Shown: positions 5,192 to 13,095, counted from the stretch's first letter. The stretch is 15,998 nucleotides of DNA from Clostridiaceae bacterium (GCA_016292455.1 JAEDIL010000036.1:1-15998); one strand, 5' to 3'. The notes: generated by a model not told the origin, from the letters alone. Numbers and translations: made by a program.

Positions 5192-7675
5192 ATGTATAAG
5201 TTTACGGGATTTACCGAAAAAGCAAACCGTGCCCTGAATTCGGCAATTGAGGTTGCCGAAAATCTCGGCCACACATATATCGGAAGCGAACATTTGCTGA
5301 TGGGACTTGTCCGTGAGGACAACGGAACGGCAACCGCCGTGCTTTCTGCCCGCGGCGTTTCACCTCAGAAGGTTGAAGAACTCATCAGAAGCACAGTCGG
5401 AGTCGGAATTCCGACGGTTCTGACCCCGGACGATTTTACTCCGCGCTGCAAGCATATTATTGAGCTTTCAATTTCGCTTGCAAGGGGTGAAAACGCGGGC
5501 TATGTCGGAACGGAACATCTGCTTTCGGCAATGCTCAGAGAGGGTGACGGCTGCGCGGCGTTCATTCTTTCTCAGCTTGGCGTTTCAATTCCGCTCCTGC
5601 TTGATGAGCTTTCAAATTCACAGTCCGGCGTTTCCCCTTATTCACAGTCCGGCAGAGGCTCATCAAAGGGTTCAAAGAAGAGCTCAACGCCTAATCTTGA
5701 CAAATACGGTCAGGATCTGACCGAAAAGGCCCGCCGCTCGGAAATTGACCCGGTTATCGGCAGGGAAAAGGAAATTGAACGTGTCATTCAGATTCTTTCA
5801 AGGCGCACCAAAAACAATCCTTGCCTTATCGGTGAACCGGGCGTCGGCAAAACCGCTATTGCCGAGGGACTTGCTCTCAAAATTGCGCAGGGCGAAGTTC
5901 CTGAGCTGCTTCGCGAAAAAAGAATTGTTTCGCTTGACCTGACGGGTATGGTTGCCGGAACAAAATACCGCGGCGATTTTGAAGAAAGAATCAAAACCTG
6001 CATTGATGAGGTTATCAAGGCAAAGGACGTAATTTTGTTCATTGACGAGGTTCATAATCTTATCGGAACAGGCTCTGCCGAAGGCGCGGTTGACGCGGCA
6101 AACATTCTTAAACCGTCGCTTGCAAGAAGTGAGCTTCAGGTTATCGGCGCAACAACGCTTGAAGAATACCGGAAATATATTGAAAAGGACAGCGCCCTTG
6201 AAAGACGTTTTCAGCCCGTCAAGGTCGGTGAACCGACAGAGGACGAGACTGTTGAAATTCTCAGGGGTCTGAGAAACAAATATGAAGCGCACCACAAGGT
6301 CAAAATTACCGATGAAGCTATTGTTGCAGCGGTCAGAATGTCGTCAAGGTATATTACCGACAGGTATCTTCCGGATAAGGCGATTGACCTTGTTGACGAG
6401 GCTTGTTCAAGGGTAAGACTGCGCGCGTTCACAACTCCGCCGGAGGTTAAAAAGATTGAGGAAGACATAAAGCAGGTCAATGAGGAAAAGGCCGCAGCGG
6501 TCAATTCTCAGGACTTTGAAAGAGCCGCATCTCTGCGCGACAGGGAAAAGGAGCTTCGTTCGCAGCTTGCCGCTTCGAGAACAAACTGGAAAGAGGAAAG
6601 CGCCCGCGTCGGCGGCGAGGTGACCGTTGAAGAGATTGCACAGATTGTTGCCGGCTGGACGGGTATTCCCGTGACCGAGCTGACAAGAGAGGAAAGTCAG
6701 CGGCTTCTTGAAATGGAAAGTATTCTTCATGAGCGCATTGTCGGTCAGAACAAGGCTGTTTCCGCTGTTGCAAGAGCCATAAGGCGCGGCAGGAGCGGAC
6801 TCAAGGACCCGAAAAGACCGCTCGGCTCGTTCATTTTCCTCGGCCCCACGGGCGTTGGCAAAACGGAGCTTTGCAAGGCTCTCGGAGCGGCGATGTTCGG
6901 AGACGAAAACGCGGTTATCCGCTTTGACATGTCCGAATTTATGGAAAAGCATACCACGTCCCGTCTCGTCGGCTCACCTCCGGGATATGTCGGCTATGAA
7001 GAGGGCGGCGAGCTGACAGAAAAGGTCAGAAGAAAGCCATACAGCGTGATTCTTTTCGATGAAATTGAAAAGGCGCATCCGGACGTTTTCAATATGCTGT
7101 TGCAGATTCTTGATGACGGTATTCTTACCGATTCGCAGGGCAGGCGCGTTGATTTCAGAAATACTGTTGTCATCATGACCTCAAATATCGGCGCAAAGCT
7201 GATTGCCGGCGATGGCAGAACAATAGGCTTCAAAAACGAAAGCACGGGCAACGGCGTCCTCGATGAAACAAGAATCCGTGATGCTGTTATGTCAGAACTG
7301 AAAAAGGCGTTCAGACCGGAGTTTCTCAACCGTGTTGACGAAATTATTGTTTTCAATCAGCTGACAAAAGACGAAATTCGTGAAATTGCTTCGCGTATGC
7401 TGGAAAAGCTGAGCGAGAGACTCAGAACAATGGAAATTGAAATGAGTTTTTCGCCGGAGGTTGTGACCATGGCTGCGGACGCAGGCTTTGACCCCGTTTA
7501 CGGCGCAAGACCGCTTCGGCGTGCAATTCAGACGAAGATTGAAGATAAGCTTTCCGAACAGATTCTTGAAGGCGTTGTTTGTGCAAAGCACAGATATGAA
7601 TGTACCCTTGAAAACGGCGAAGTCCGCTTTAATGAGATTGCGGAAAGTGAGAAGGAAAGCAGTTGTGATTCGTAA
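5192..7675 (+). CDS. clpC: ClpC, AAA+ unfoldase of the ClpCP protease
   Basis: 827 residues from the ATG at 5192, chosen because AAAGGAG (5176-5182) lies 9 nt upstream; a TTG at 5183 touches the ribosome site. Order: double Clp N-domain (about 1-145) that binds phosphoarginine and adaptors, Ser/Gly linker (145-168), AAA1 with GEPGVGKT (214-221) and FIDEVHNL (283-290), a short coiled-coil M domain with a UVR motif (about 425-462), AAA2 with GPTGVGKT (551-558) and LFDEIEKAHP (621-630), and an IGF loop (678-680) that docks on ClpP. The single short M domain marks it as ClpC rather than ClpB. It degrades CtsR and pArg-tagged proteins. It is the last gene of the operon, 88 nt after mcsB. Only a weak AGAAA/TTTCT hairpin (about 7703-7714) follows, so termination is unclear. 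Confidence 0.97.
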   Translation: MYKFTGFTEKANRALNSAIEVAENLGHTYIGSEHLLMGLVREDNGTATAVLSARGVSPQKVEELIRSTVGVGIPTVLTPDDFTPRCKHIIELSISLARGENAGYVGTEHLLSAMLREGDGCAAFILSQLGVSIPLLLDELSNSQSGVSPYSQSGRGSSKGSKKSSTPNLDKYGQDLTEKARRSEIDPVIGREKEIERVIQILSRRTKNNPCLIGEPGVGKTAIAEGLALKIAQGEVPELLREKRIVSLDLTGMVAGTKYRGDFEERIKTCIDEVIKAKDVILFIDEVHNLIGTGSAEGAVDAANILKPSLARSELQVIGATTLEEYRKYIEKDSALERRFQPVKVGEPTEDETVEILRGLRNKYEAHHKVKITDEAIVAAVRMSSRYITDRYLPDKAIDLVDEACSRVRLRAFTTPPEVKKIEEDIKQVNEEKAAAVNSQDFERAASLRDREKELRSQLAASRTNWKEESARVGGEVTVEEIAQIVAGWTGIPVTELTREESQRLLEMESILHERIVGQNKAVSAVARAIRRGRSGLKDPKRPLGSFIFLGPTGVGKTELCKALGAAMFGDENAVIRFDMSEFMEKHTTSRLVGSPPGYVGYEEGGELTEKVRRKPYSVILFDEIEKAHPDVFNMLLQILDDGILTDSQGRRVDFRNTVVIMTSNIGAKLIAGDGRTIGFKNESTGNGVLDETRIRDAVMSELKKAFRPEFLNRVDEIIVFNQLTKDEIREIASRMLEKLSERLRTMEIEMSFSPEVVTMAADAGFDPVYGARPLRRAIQTKIEDKLSEQILEGVVCAKHRYECTLENGEVRFNEIAESEKESSCDS

Positions 7676-7733
7676 TCTGTGGTTACACTGTGATTCTGAC
7701 TTAGAAAACTTTCTGTTTTAATGCTTTTTCCGG

Positions 7734-7762
7734 TTGACTTGTCTGTCCGCCCGTGATATAAT
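7734..7762 (+). promoter_or_regulatory. Sigma-70 promoter of the 62-residue membrane microprotein
   Basis: TTGACT (7734-7739), 17 nt, TATAAT (7757-7762): eleven of twelve bases match consensus. The leader to ATG 7793 is short, about 24 nt, and contains the ribosome site. Confidence 0.88.
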
Positions 7763-7792
7763 GGACAAAACAAGTTACGGAGGATTTTTGAT

Positions 7793-7981
7793 ATGGATAC
7801 TTTCAAGAAAATTATTAAGACTCTGGCAATCATTGCTTCGGTTGTTGCTGCTGTATACGGCGCATATCTTGCTGTTACAAAGCTTATCGAAAAGAAGAAT
7901 GCCAAGGACGCTGACAGCAGAGAAAACTACGTTTCCTGCTCCTGCTTTGACGCAGACTTCACTTCTGAAACCGTTGCATAA
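7793..7981 (+). CDS. 62-residue membrane microprotein, unknown function
   Basis: I do not recognise this protein. The ATG at 7793 follows ACGGAGGA by about 8 nt. A basic N-terminus (MDTFKKIIKT) leads into one hydrophobic helix (about 9-28, Ala/Val/Ile-rich), then a charged stretch (LIEKKNAKDADSREN) and an acidic tail with a C-x-C pair (SCSCFDADF) ending TSETVA. The layout suggests a single-pass membrane protein with its tail in the cytoplasm or outside; the orientation is not decided by the sequence. It has its own near-consensus promoter and terminator, so it is independent of clpC and probably well expressed. Short proteins of this layout occur in Oscillospirales genomes as hypothetical proteins. 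Confidence 0.78.
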   Translation: MDTFKKIIKTLAIIASVVAAVYGAYLAVTKLIEKKNAKDADSRENYVSCSCFDADFTSETVA

Positions 7982-8032
7982 CTGACCCGGATCGGCGCAT
8001 TCTGCGCAGAACCAAAAGCAAAATCCGAATAT

Positions 8033-8095
8033 AAAGCTATAATCTGCACAAGCTGAGCGATTTGTTTCTTGCACGCAGGTTATAGCTTTTATTTT
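8033..8095 (+). terminator. Terminator of the 62-residue microprotein gene
   Basis: AAAGCTATAATCTGC (8033-8047) pairs with GCAGGTTATAGCTTT (8075-8089), 15 bp with one U-G pair, followed by a T-rich tract (TATTTTATT). The loop is long (27 nt). Confidence 0.8.
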
Positions 8096-8109
8096 ATTAG
8101 GCTTTGAAA

Positions 8110-8156
8110 ACAAAAAAGCAGCTGTCAAAAGGCATGGAGTTTCTGACAGCCGCTTT
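8110..8156 (-). terminator. Terminator of acpP
   Basis: On the minus strand AAAGCGGCTGTCA (8156-8144) pairs with TGACAGCTGCTTT (8127-8115), 13 bp with one G-U pair, and is followed by TTTTTTG. It stands back to back with the plus-strand terminator at 8033-8095. Confidence 0.9.
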
Positions 8157-8209
8157 GTGTTTAATTTCCTTTATGGTGCTCCTGATTCAGAACAGCCGGG
8201 CAGACGATT

Positions 8210-8437
8210 TTATAATTCGTCAACGAGAGCAACAACATCTCCGACCGTTTTAAGGTCTTCAATTGAATCGTCCGGAATACTGACATCAAAATCGTCTTCA
8301 ATTTCAGAGATAAGATCAACAAGGTCAATGCTGTCTGCGCCGATTTCCTCCCATGTGGTCTCCGGAGTGATTTTGGTTTCGCTCAGCTCAAAACGTCTGC
8401 CGATAATATCGCTGATTTTTTCAAATGTATCGTTCAT
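8210..8437 (-). CDS. acpP: Acyl carrier protein
   Basis: 75 residues, the usual ACP length. The ATG at 8437 follows AAAGGAGG with about 7 nt spacing; the frame is open further upstream but that part is untranslated leader. Acidic four-helix protein with the phosphopantetheine attachment site GADSIDLVDL, the modified residue being S36. It carries growing acyl chains in type II fatty acid synthesis in the cytoplasm. In many Clostridia acpP sits in a fab or rnc cluster; here it stands alone with its own promoter and terminator, so it could be a second ACP copy with a special role. The sequence alone does not tell. Confidence 0.93.
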   Translation of the reverse strand: MNDTFEKISDIIGRRFELSETKITPETTWEEIGADSIDLVDLISEIEDDFDVSIPDDSIEDLKTVGDVVALVDEL

Positions 8438-8463
8438 CGTATTGCCTCCTTTCGGCATCGGAA

Positions 8464-8504
8464 TAAGGATTTTTCCGCGGAATTTTTCGCCGGGCGTATC
8501 CTTA
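8464..8504 (-). promoter_or_regulatory. Folded leader of acpP
   Basis: TAAGGAT (8504-8498, minus strand) pairs with ATCCTTA (8470-8464) around a segment with the palindrome TTCCGCGGAA. This stem lies between the promoter and the ribosome site. No known riboswitch is recognised. Confidence 0.35.
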
Positions 8505-8521
8505 CGGCTCACCGTATATGA

Positions 8522-8551
8522 ATATTATTCACAAATGAAGCTGTTTGTCAA
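8522..8551 (-). promoter_or_regulatory. acpP promoter
   Basis: Minus strand TTGACA (8551-8546), 18 nt, TAATAT (8527-8522). The -35 is perfect; the -10 matches four of six. The leader is about 75-80 nt. Confidence 0.7.
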
Positions 8552-8659
8552 TAGTTACGACAAAAGTTTTTCTTTATCTCGCAAAAGCAAAAAAGACTTA
8601 CTATATTATCCTTTTATATTGCCGCGGTTTTATACAATAATAATTTCGGGTGAGATAAA

Positions 8660-9088
8660 ATGAAGGCAACATATAAAAGAAGAATAATAGAATACACCAT
8701 TGTTTTTTGTGTGGGCAGTATTATGTATTGCCTCATTGAAGTTCTTTTCAGGCAGTATACCCATTGGACAATGTTCCTTACGGGCGGCGCAATTTTCACT
8801 GCGCTTTATTTCATTAACCTTGCGCTCAAAACAAGGTCGTTTGTGCTTCGCGGTCTTATCGGCTGTGCGGTTATTACAGCGGTTGAATTCCTTGTGGGTG
8901 TTGTTGTCAACCTTATTTTTCATCTGGACGTCTGGAATTATTCCTCAATACCCGGCAACATTCTCGGGCAGATTTGTCCGCGTTTCAGCTTTTGCTGGTT
9001 TCTCCTTTCAGTTGCCGCCGTTTATATTGTTGTTTTTTTGCATTGGCAGTTGAATAAGAGTCTCCCTTTGCACCAAGACTCTGAATGA
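8660..9088 (+). CDS. CmpB-type (PF06541) integral membrane protein, putative ABC-transporter type IV
   Basis: 142 residues, start after GGGTGAG with 5 nt spacing. The sequence has about four hydrophobic segments (roughly 11-28, 38-55, 65-88, 112-130) and the family pattern: YCLIEVLFRQYTHWTM near the N-terminus, then GGAIF, an EFLVG motif, and WNYSSIPGNILGQICP. These match the family annotated as 'putative ABC-transporter type IV' (CmpB). Its transport role has not been firmly shown, and no ATPase gene lies nearby. It reads in the same direction as spoIIR 69 nt downstream, so they may share a transcript; a small hairpin (ACGGGA/TCCCGT, 9107-9128) without U-tract lies between them. Confidence 0.82.
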   Translation: MKATYKRRIIEYTIVFCVGSIMYCLIEVLFRQYTHWTMFLTGGAIFTALYFINLALKTRSFVLRGLIGCAVITAVEFLVGVVVNLIFHLDVWNYSSIPGNILGQICPRFSFCWFLLSVAAVYIVVFLHWQLNKSLPLHQDSE

Positions 9089-9157
9089 AAACAGGTTTCG
9101 CTCCGGACGGGAAGCTTTTCGCTCCCGTTTGCGGCGTGTGAAAAGGGGTACATAGAA

Positions 9158-9793
9158 ATGAAATTCAACGCAAAAATTTTTGAGCTTTCCTGCTTTGCCG
9201 CTCTCCTTCTTACTGTTTTGCTTTCGGTATCGTCTTTTGAAAGCAAGTGCGATTCGGTGCGGCAGGAGGTTCTTCGGCTTCATGTTGTTGCAAATTCCGA
9301 CTCCGACGAGGATCAGGCGGTAAAGCTGCTTGTCCGCGATGCTCTGCTTGAAAAAAGCAAAACCGTCTTTTCGGAAAACGCCACTCTTGCCGAAGCGGAA
9401 AAAGAAGCCTGCGAGAATATCGGTCTGCTTTTTGAAACGGCGAAAAAGACCCTTGAAGAAAACGGCTTTGACGGTGCGGTGAGTGTTTCCGTTGGAAAAA
9501 GCAGTTTTCCAACCAAAAGCTACGGAAGCATTACCCTGCCTGCCGGAGAGTATTGCGCCGTTCGTGTTGAAATCGGAGAAAGCAAGGGGAAAAACTGGTG
9601 GTGCGTAATGTTTCCGCCGCTGTGCCTTTCCGCCGCCGCAGGGGAAGAAGAGCTTTCTGATGTGCTTTCCGGCGGCGAAATGGAGCTGGTGAAAAGCCGA
9701 CCGAAATATGAGGTAAGATTCTGGATTGTTGAAAAGCTTGAACAGTTAAAAGAGCGGTATAATAAATTCAGGGAAAACCGCGAAAGAAGCTGA
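9158..9793 (+). CDS. spoIIR: Stage II sporulation protein R
   Basis: 211 residues, ATG after AAAAGGGG with about 9 nt spacing. An N-terminal hydrophobic segment (about 8-26) acts as a signal/anchor. The conserved core is clear: LRLHVVANSDSDEDQAVKLL (about 40-59), VRDALL, FPTKSYGSITLPAGEYCAVRVEIG-type sequence, and GKNWWCVMFPPLC. SpoIIR is made in the forespore under sigma-F and secreted into the intermembrane space. There it triggers SpoIIGA to process pro-sigma-E in the mother cell. Its presence shows that the organism belongs to a sporulating lineage. The last 7 bases before 9801 separate it from a MITE-like element, so its 3' end may be formed by that element. Confidence 0.95.
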   Translation: MKFNAKIFELSCFAALLLTVLLSVSSFESKCDSVRQEVLRLHVVANSDSDEDQAVKLLVRDALLEKSKTVFSENATLAEAEKEACENIGLLFETAKKTLEENGFDGAVSVSVGKSSFPTKSYGSITLPAGEYCAVRVEIGESKGKNWWCVMFPPLCLSAAAGEEELSDVLSGGEMELVKSRPKYEVRFWIVEKLEQLKERYNKFRENRERS

Positions 9794-9800
9794 TGCCGAA

Positions 9801-9965
9801 AAAGGGGCTGTTGCATTTAGCGCAGGACAAAAAGAAAAATGCTGAAATGAAAAATTCCATGGTTGCATTTTTCTTTTTTAACCGTTTTTTCACCCACTCG
9901 CAGTATCTATATACAGCTTCGGGGTGAAGAAAACGGTTTCTGCATCTAAATGCGACAGCCCCTTT
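9801..9965. mobile_element. MITE-like element with nested hairpin arms
   Basis: About 165 bp bounded by 20-bp inverted repeats with one mismatch (9801-9820 and 9946-9965; core GGGGCTGTTGCATTTAG versus GGGGCTGTCGCATTTAG). Two further arms lie inside: a perfect 14-bp stem (9829-9842/9865-9878) and a 16-17-bp stem with one bulge (9880-9895/9922-9938). The whole can fold as a three-arm cloverleaf. It has no ORF. The outer ends resemble those of transposase-mobilised elements of the GGGGCTGT type; the family is not assigned. I see no clear target duplication. It sits between the convergent spoIIR and MFS genes. Confidence 0.75.
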
Positions 9966-10041
9966 GAGCATTTATAAGGTGTCCGGTTTTGAAAAATTAC
10001 TTCTCTTATATGCTTTTCATCAAGCAGATAGCAGAGAGATT

Positions 10042-10059
10042 GCTAAGAGAAAGCTTAGC
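10042..10059 (-). terminator. Small hairpin after the MFS gene, possible terminator
   Basis: GCTAAG-CTTTCT-CTTAGC on the minus strand, starting 2 nt after the MFS stop. No U-tract follows, so it may act only together with the folded element downstream (9801-9965). Confidence 0.3.
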
Positions 10060-10061
10060 CA

Positions 10062-11402
10062 TTACCGGTTCCCCTCGGCAATTCTCTTTTTGAAGTTCTT
10101 TGCGGCGAAAATTGCGGGAACAACGGTCAGGAGAATTACAATCGCGCCGACAAAGAAGATATTGCCGTTAGGGATATACTGCGTTTGTCCGCTTGTTGCG
10201 TCAAGGAAGGTTTCGCCGCTCGTTTTGACAACGGCTTCGCCGATGAGCGAACCGCCGATCATCGGAATAAGCACGAAGAAGAGAATCCAGATTCCCTCAA
10301 ACTGACCTTTGCTGTCCTTGGGATAAAGCTGCTTTGTCCAGACCTTTGTGACCTGAAGAATTGCAACATAGCCGACGCCCACGAGGAAAATTCCGAGCCA
10401 GATTCTCAGGTTGAAAATGCTTTCGGTGTTGACGTCTGCCGCCTTGATGGGGGCAATGACAAGAAGACCGATAACGTTGATTGCAACCGCAAAAAAAGTG
10501 ATTGGGATATTCTTGTTTTTGTTGATGAGAACAGAAAGGGGAATTGCGGTCAGCATTGCAAGAACAAGCGGAACCGCTTCAATAATTCCCATCTGGTCGG
10601 GTGTGTAGCCGAGATAATGAATTATGTAGTTGCCCATATATGCAAAGTAAACGTTGAAGCCGATAAAGAATACGGAAACCGTTATGTTGACCCAGACCAG
10701 CTCTTTCAGCTTGAAGAATTCTTTGAAGTTGAACACGCTGAAAAACTGCTTTGCAAATGAACCTCTGACCGAGGGCTCAACGTCGTCGCCTTTGCTCATT
10801 GTGAACATTGAAATGATGCCAAAGGCAATGACGAAAACACCCATGACAACGAAAAGGCGCATATAGTTGTCGTTTTCGCCGACGAGAAGACCGCCGACAA
10901 CCGTTCCGAGGATTGTTCCGAGAACGGGCTGGGTTGCAAGCGCCGCGCCGATCTGCCCTCTGTTCTTGTCGGTCATCATATCGTTTGTCCATGTGTTGAA
11001 GCCTGCGTCGTTGCCCATTGAGCCGAAGAAGCTCATAATCGTGTCGGCTGCAACAACGGCAACAGCAGCAAGAAGATAATGAGTTTTGCTTATGAATTCA
11101 GTCAGACCGAACGCAATTGTGAAAACACCCCAGAGGATATATCCGAGCGAGATGAAAATACGGCGTTTGCCTAGTCTGTCTGCCCATGTTCCGAAAAAGA
11201 ACGTGGCAAAAGTTGTTGCCGCCGCGCTGCAAATCAGCATGCCGGTAATTATTGACGGGTCTTTTCCGATTTTAGCGTAAACAAACGTGTTGAACCACTG
11301 GTTTTCCATGTTCCAGCAGATCTGACCTGCAAGACCGAGACCCCAGATGAGAAGCCACATTTTAAAACCGGAGGTCTTTTTTTGAAGCTTGTTTTTTGTC
11401 AT
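10062..11402 (-). CDS. MFS transporter
   Basis: 446 residues, start after AAAGGAGT with 8 nt spacing. About 12 hydrophobic segments are spread over the whole length. The loop between helices 2 and 3 holds the MFS signature-like GTWADRLGKRRIF (about 72-84). The overall look recalls the GPH/sugar-cation symporter type, but the substrate is not evident. It is the last gene of the minus-strand oxidoreductase operon, so it probably imports the substrate of those enzymes (a glycerol-phosphate, polyol or hydroxy acid; this is inference). A 61-nt gap with a perfect 9-bp hairpin separates it from the DUF1667 gene, which may give it a different mRNA level. Confidence 0.88.
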   Translation of the reverse strand: MTKNKLQKKTSGFKMWLLIWGLGLAGQICWNMENQWFNTFVYAKIGKDPSIITGMLICSAAATTFATFFFGTWADRLGKRRIFISLGYILWGVFTIAFGLTEFISKTHYLLAAVAVVAADTIMSFFGSMGNDAGFNTWTNDMMTDKNRGQIGAALATQPVLGTILGTVVGGLLVGENDNYMRLFVVMGVFVIAFGIISMFTMSKGDDVEPSVRGSFAKQFFSVFNFKEFFKLKELVWVNITVSVFFIGFNVYFAYMGNYIIHYLGYTPDQMGIIEAVPLVLAMLTAIPLSVLINKNKNIPITFFAVAINVIGLLVIAPIKAADVNTESIFNLRIWLGIFLVGVGYVAILQVTKVWTKQLYPKDSKGQFEGIWILFFVLIPMIGGSLIGEAVVKTSGETFLDATSGQTQYIPNGNIFFVGAIVILLTVVPAIFAAKNFKKRIAEGNR

Positions 11403-11429
11403 ATCGTTTTACTCCTTTAATACCCAAGA

Positions 11430-11452
11430 CAAGGCGGCATACCGCCGCCTTG
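11430..11452 (-). promoter_or_regulatory. Intercistronic hairpin between DUF1667 gene and MFS gene
   Basis: CAAGGCGGC and GCCGCCTTG pair perfectly (9 bp, 5-nt loop). No U-tract follows on the minus strand, so it is more likely an mRNA-stabilising or processing element, or a partial terminator, than a full stop. Confidence 0.5.
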
Positions 11453-11463
11453 AAAAATATTGC

Positions 11464-11823
11464 TTAAAGCTCGTTTGTTGCAACAATGTCAACACCGGTA
11501 TCGCAGACATTGCTGATGAGCACATCGCCTATTCTGACCGGAGCGTCAACAACCTCGTTATTGATTGCTTTCATACATTCGAACATCATACCTTTGGGAA
11601 TGGGCGCACTCGTTTTAACGGGAACAACGGGGTGATTGCCGCCGTTGACTTTTATTGTTGAAGTCAGCATGCGCACCGGGTTTGTACATTCGTCCTTTGC
11701 ATATTTTTCGCCGCGTTTGCAGGTGTTGCCGGAAACGGAAAGGACTTCTTTTCCGTCCTCGGAAAGTTCAACCGAAAGCGCACAGCCAATCGGGCAGGAA
11801 ACGCAAACAAGTTCTCTTTTCAT
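11464..11823 (-). CDS. DUF1667 domain protein, putative Fe-S partner of the FAD oxidoreductases
   Basis: 119 residues from the ATG at 11823, chosen because GGAGGT (11838-11833) lies 9 nt upstream; a GTG at 11832 touches the ribosome site. The N-terminus has C7-x2-C10-x3-C14 (CVSCPIGC) and C35 in GNTCKRGEKYA, a likely iron-sulfur site. The rest (PVRMLTSTIKV, IPKGMMFECMKAIN) fits DUF1667, a family that regularly sits beside GlpA- and GlpB-like flavoproteins in anaerobes. By analogy with GlpC it may pass electrons onward, but that is inference; no membrane segment is visible. The gene follows the flavoprotein gene by 5 nt and is translationally linked to it. Confidence 0.9.
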   Translation of the reverse strand: MKRELVCVSCPIGCALSVELSEDGKEVLSVSGNTCKRGEKYAKDECTNPVRMLTSTIKVNGGNHPVVPVKTSAPIPKGMMFECMKAINNEVVDAPVRIGDVLISNVCDTGVDIVATNEL

Positions 11824-11828
11824 TTTTC

Positions 11829-13085
11829 TCACACCTCCGCAGAAACAACGAGTTCTTTAACGTCAAGGGCGCGAATGTCTTCGGCTTTGACAACAACATA
11901 TTCCATTTCGCCCGGGCAAAGCTTGGGCTTTTTCTTTGAGTAGATGACCTTGTCACCGCTCTTTACGGTGATTTTTGCGTTGCGGTAAACGTCGCGGACT
12001 CTGAAATAAAGCTTGACGTCGCTTTCCGTATCAAGGTTGATGTTTTGCGGAACAACGTAGCGTACGCCCGTTCCGGCTTTTGCGGCGGCATATTTATAGG
12101 AGCGGCGGCGGTTCTTTGAAAGAATGTATTTTGCCGCGCCCTCGCCTGCAATCTGGCTTTCGAGTGTTACATAGTCAACAAGGTCGTGAACCTGCAAAAC
12201 GTTGCCGCAGGCGAAAACGCCGGGTCTTGTTGTCTGGCGGTTTTCGTCAACGACCGCACCGTTGGTCACGGGGTCAATTACGATGCCTGCCATTCTTGTC
12301 AGCTCGTTTTCCGGAATAAGACCGACGGAGAGAAGAAGTGTGTCGCATTCAACAAACTGCTCTGTTCCGGGAATGGGATTGCGGTTTTCGTCAACGTTTG
12401 CAATTGTAACCCCTTCAAGGCGCTCAATTCCGTGGGTCTTGATGACGGTGCAGGACAGCTTGAGGGGAATGTTCATATCTTCAAGGCACTGAACGATATT
12501 TCTTGTCAGACCGCCCGAATACGGCATAAGCTCGCAGACCATTTCAACCTTTGCGCCTTCAAGAGTCATTCTTCTCGCCATAATAAGACCGATGTCGCCG
12601 GAACCGAGAATGACAATCTTTTTGCCGGGCATATAGCCGTCAATGTTGACATATTTCTGGGCAGTGCCTGCGGTCATGATTCCCGAAGCGCGGGAGCCGG
12701 GAATGTCAAGTGCGCCTCTCGGTCTTTCGCGGCAGCCCATTGCAAGAACGATTGCCGTTGCCGAAATTTCAATCAGACCGTCGGTGTTGTTGGTTGCAAC
12801 AACAATGTTTCCGGTTCTGATTTCCGTCACCATTGTGTCAACCTTGACTTCAATATCGGTCTCCCTGACCTTTTCAATGAATCGCGCGGCATATTCGGGA
12901 CCGGAAAGCTCTTCGCCGAAGTAATGCAGACCGAAGCCCGTGTGTATGCATTGTTCAAGAATTCCGCCGAGCGTTTCCGCTCTTTCAAGAATGATTATTT
13001 TTTTGACGCCGCATTCGTGCGCTTTGAGTGCGGCAGCCATTCCGGCAGGACCTCCGCCGATTACAACGAGATCGTATTTAAGCAT
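11829..13085 (-). CDS. NAD(P)/FAD-dependent oxidoreductase (second subunit, pyridine-nucleotide-disulfide type)
   Basis: 418 residues from the ATG at 13085 with GAGGTG 6 nt upstream; the GTG at 13094 overlaps that site. FAD-binding GGGPAG (10-15), then TLGGILEQC with C46, a second dinucleotide site GSGDIG (161-166) for NAD(P), and GVFACGNVLQVHDLVDYV, the FAD/ribityl region seen in this family. A C-terminal beta-rich domain of about 75 residues follows. It pairs with the GlpA-like protein encoded 10 nt upstream, and I infer a complex that oxidises a hydroxy substrate and hands electrons to NAD(P) or a carrier. It is annotated in relatives as an FAD-dependent oxidoreductase beside anaerobic glycerol-3-phosphate dehydrogenase. 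Confidence 0.9.
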   Translation of the reverse strand: MLKYDLVVIGGGPAGMAAALKAHECGVKKIIILERAETLGGILEQCIHTGFGLHYFGEELSGPEYAARFIEKVRETDIEVKVDTMVTEIRTGNIVVATNNTDGLIEISATAIVLAMGCRERPRGALDIPGSRASGIMTAGTAQKYVNIDGYMPGKKIVILGSGDIGLIMARRMTLEGAKVEMVCELMPYSGGLTRNIVQCLEDMNIPLKLSCTVIKTHGIERLEGVTIANVDENRNPIPGTEQFVECDTLLLSVGLIPENELTRMAGIVIDPVTNGAVVDENRQTTRPGVFACGNVLQVHDLVDYVTLESQIAGEGAAKYILSKNRRRSYKYAAAKAGTGVRYVVPQNINLDTESDVKLYFRVRDVYRNAKITVKSGDKVIYSKKKPKLCPGEMEYVVVKAEDIRALDVKELVVSAEV

Positions 13086-13095
13086 TATCTTCACC

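Noticed and set aside
6407..6952. A 181-codon minus-strand ORF inside clpC
   Set aside because: It is a shadow of the ClpC coding sequence, which is intact and motif-complete in the plus frame.
8157..8663. A 168-codon plus-strand ORF between the microprotein and the CmpB-type gene
   Set aside because: It is antisense to acpP and its promoter, is Ser-rich without a domain, and starts inside the acpP terminator.
9829..9938. A CRISPR-like or riboswitch reading of the repeats in the 9801-9965 region
   Set aside because: The repeats are inverted, not direct and evenly spaced, and no riboswitch core motif was seen. A transposon-type element explains them better.
10185..10760. A 191-codon open frame on the plus strand
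   Set aside because: It lies opposite the MFS gene and its product is a low-complexity Asp/Asn/Lys mix without any domain.
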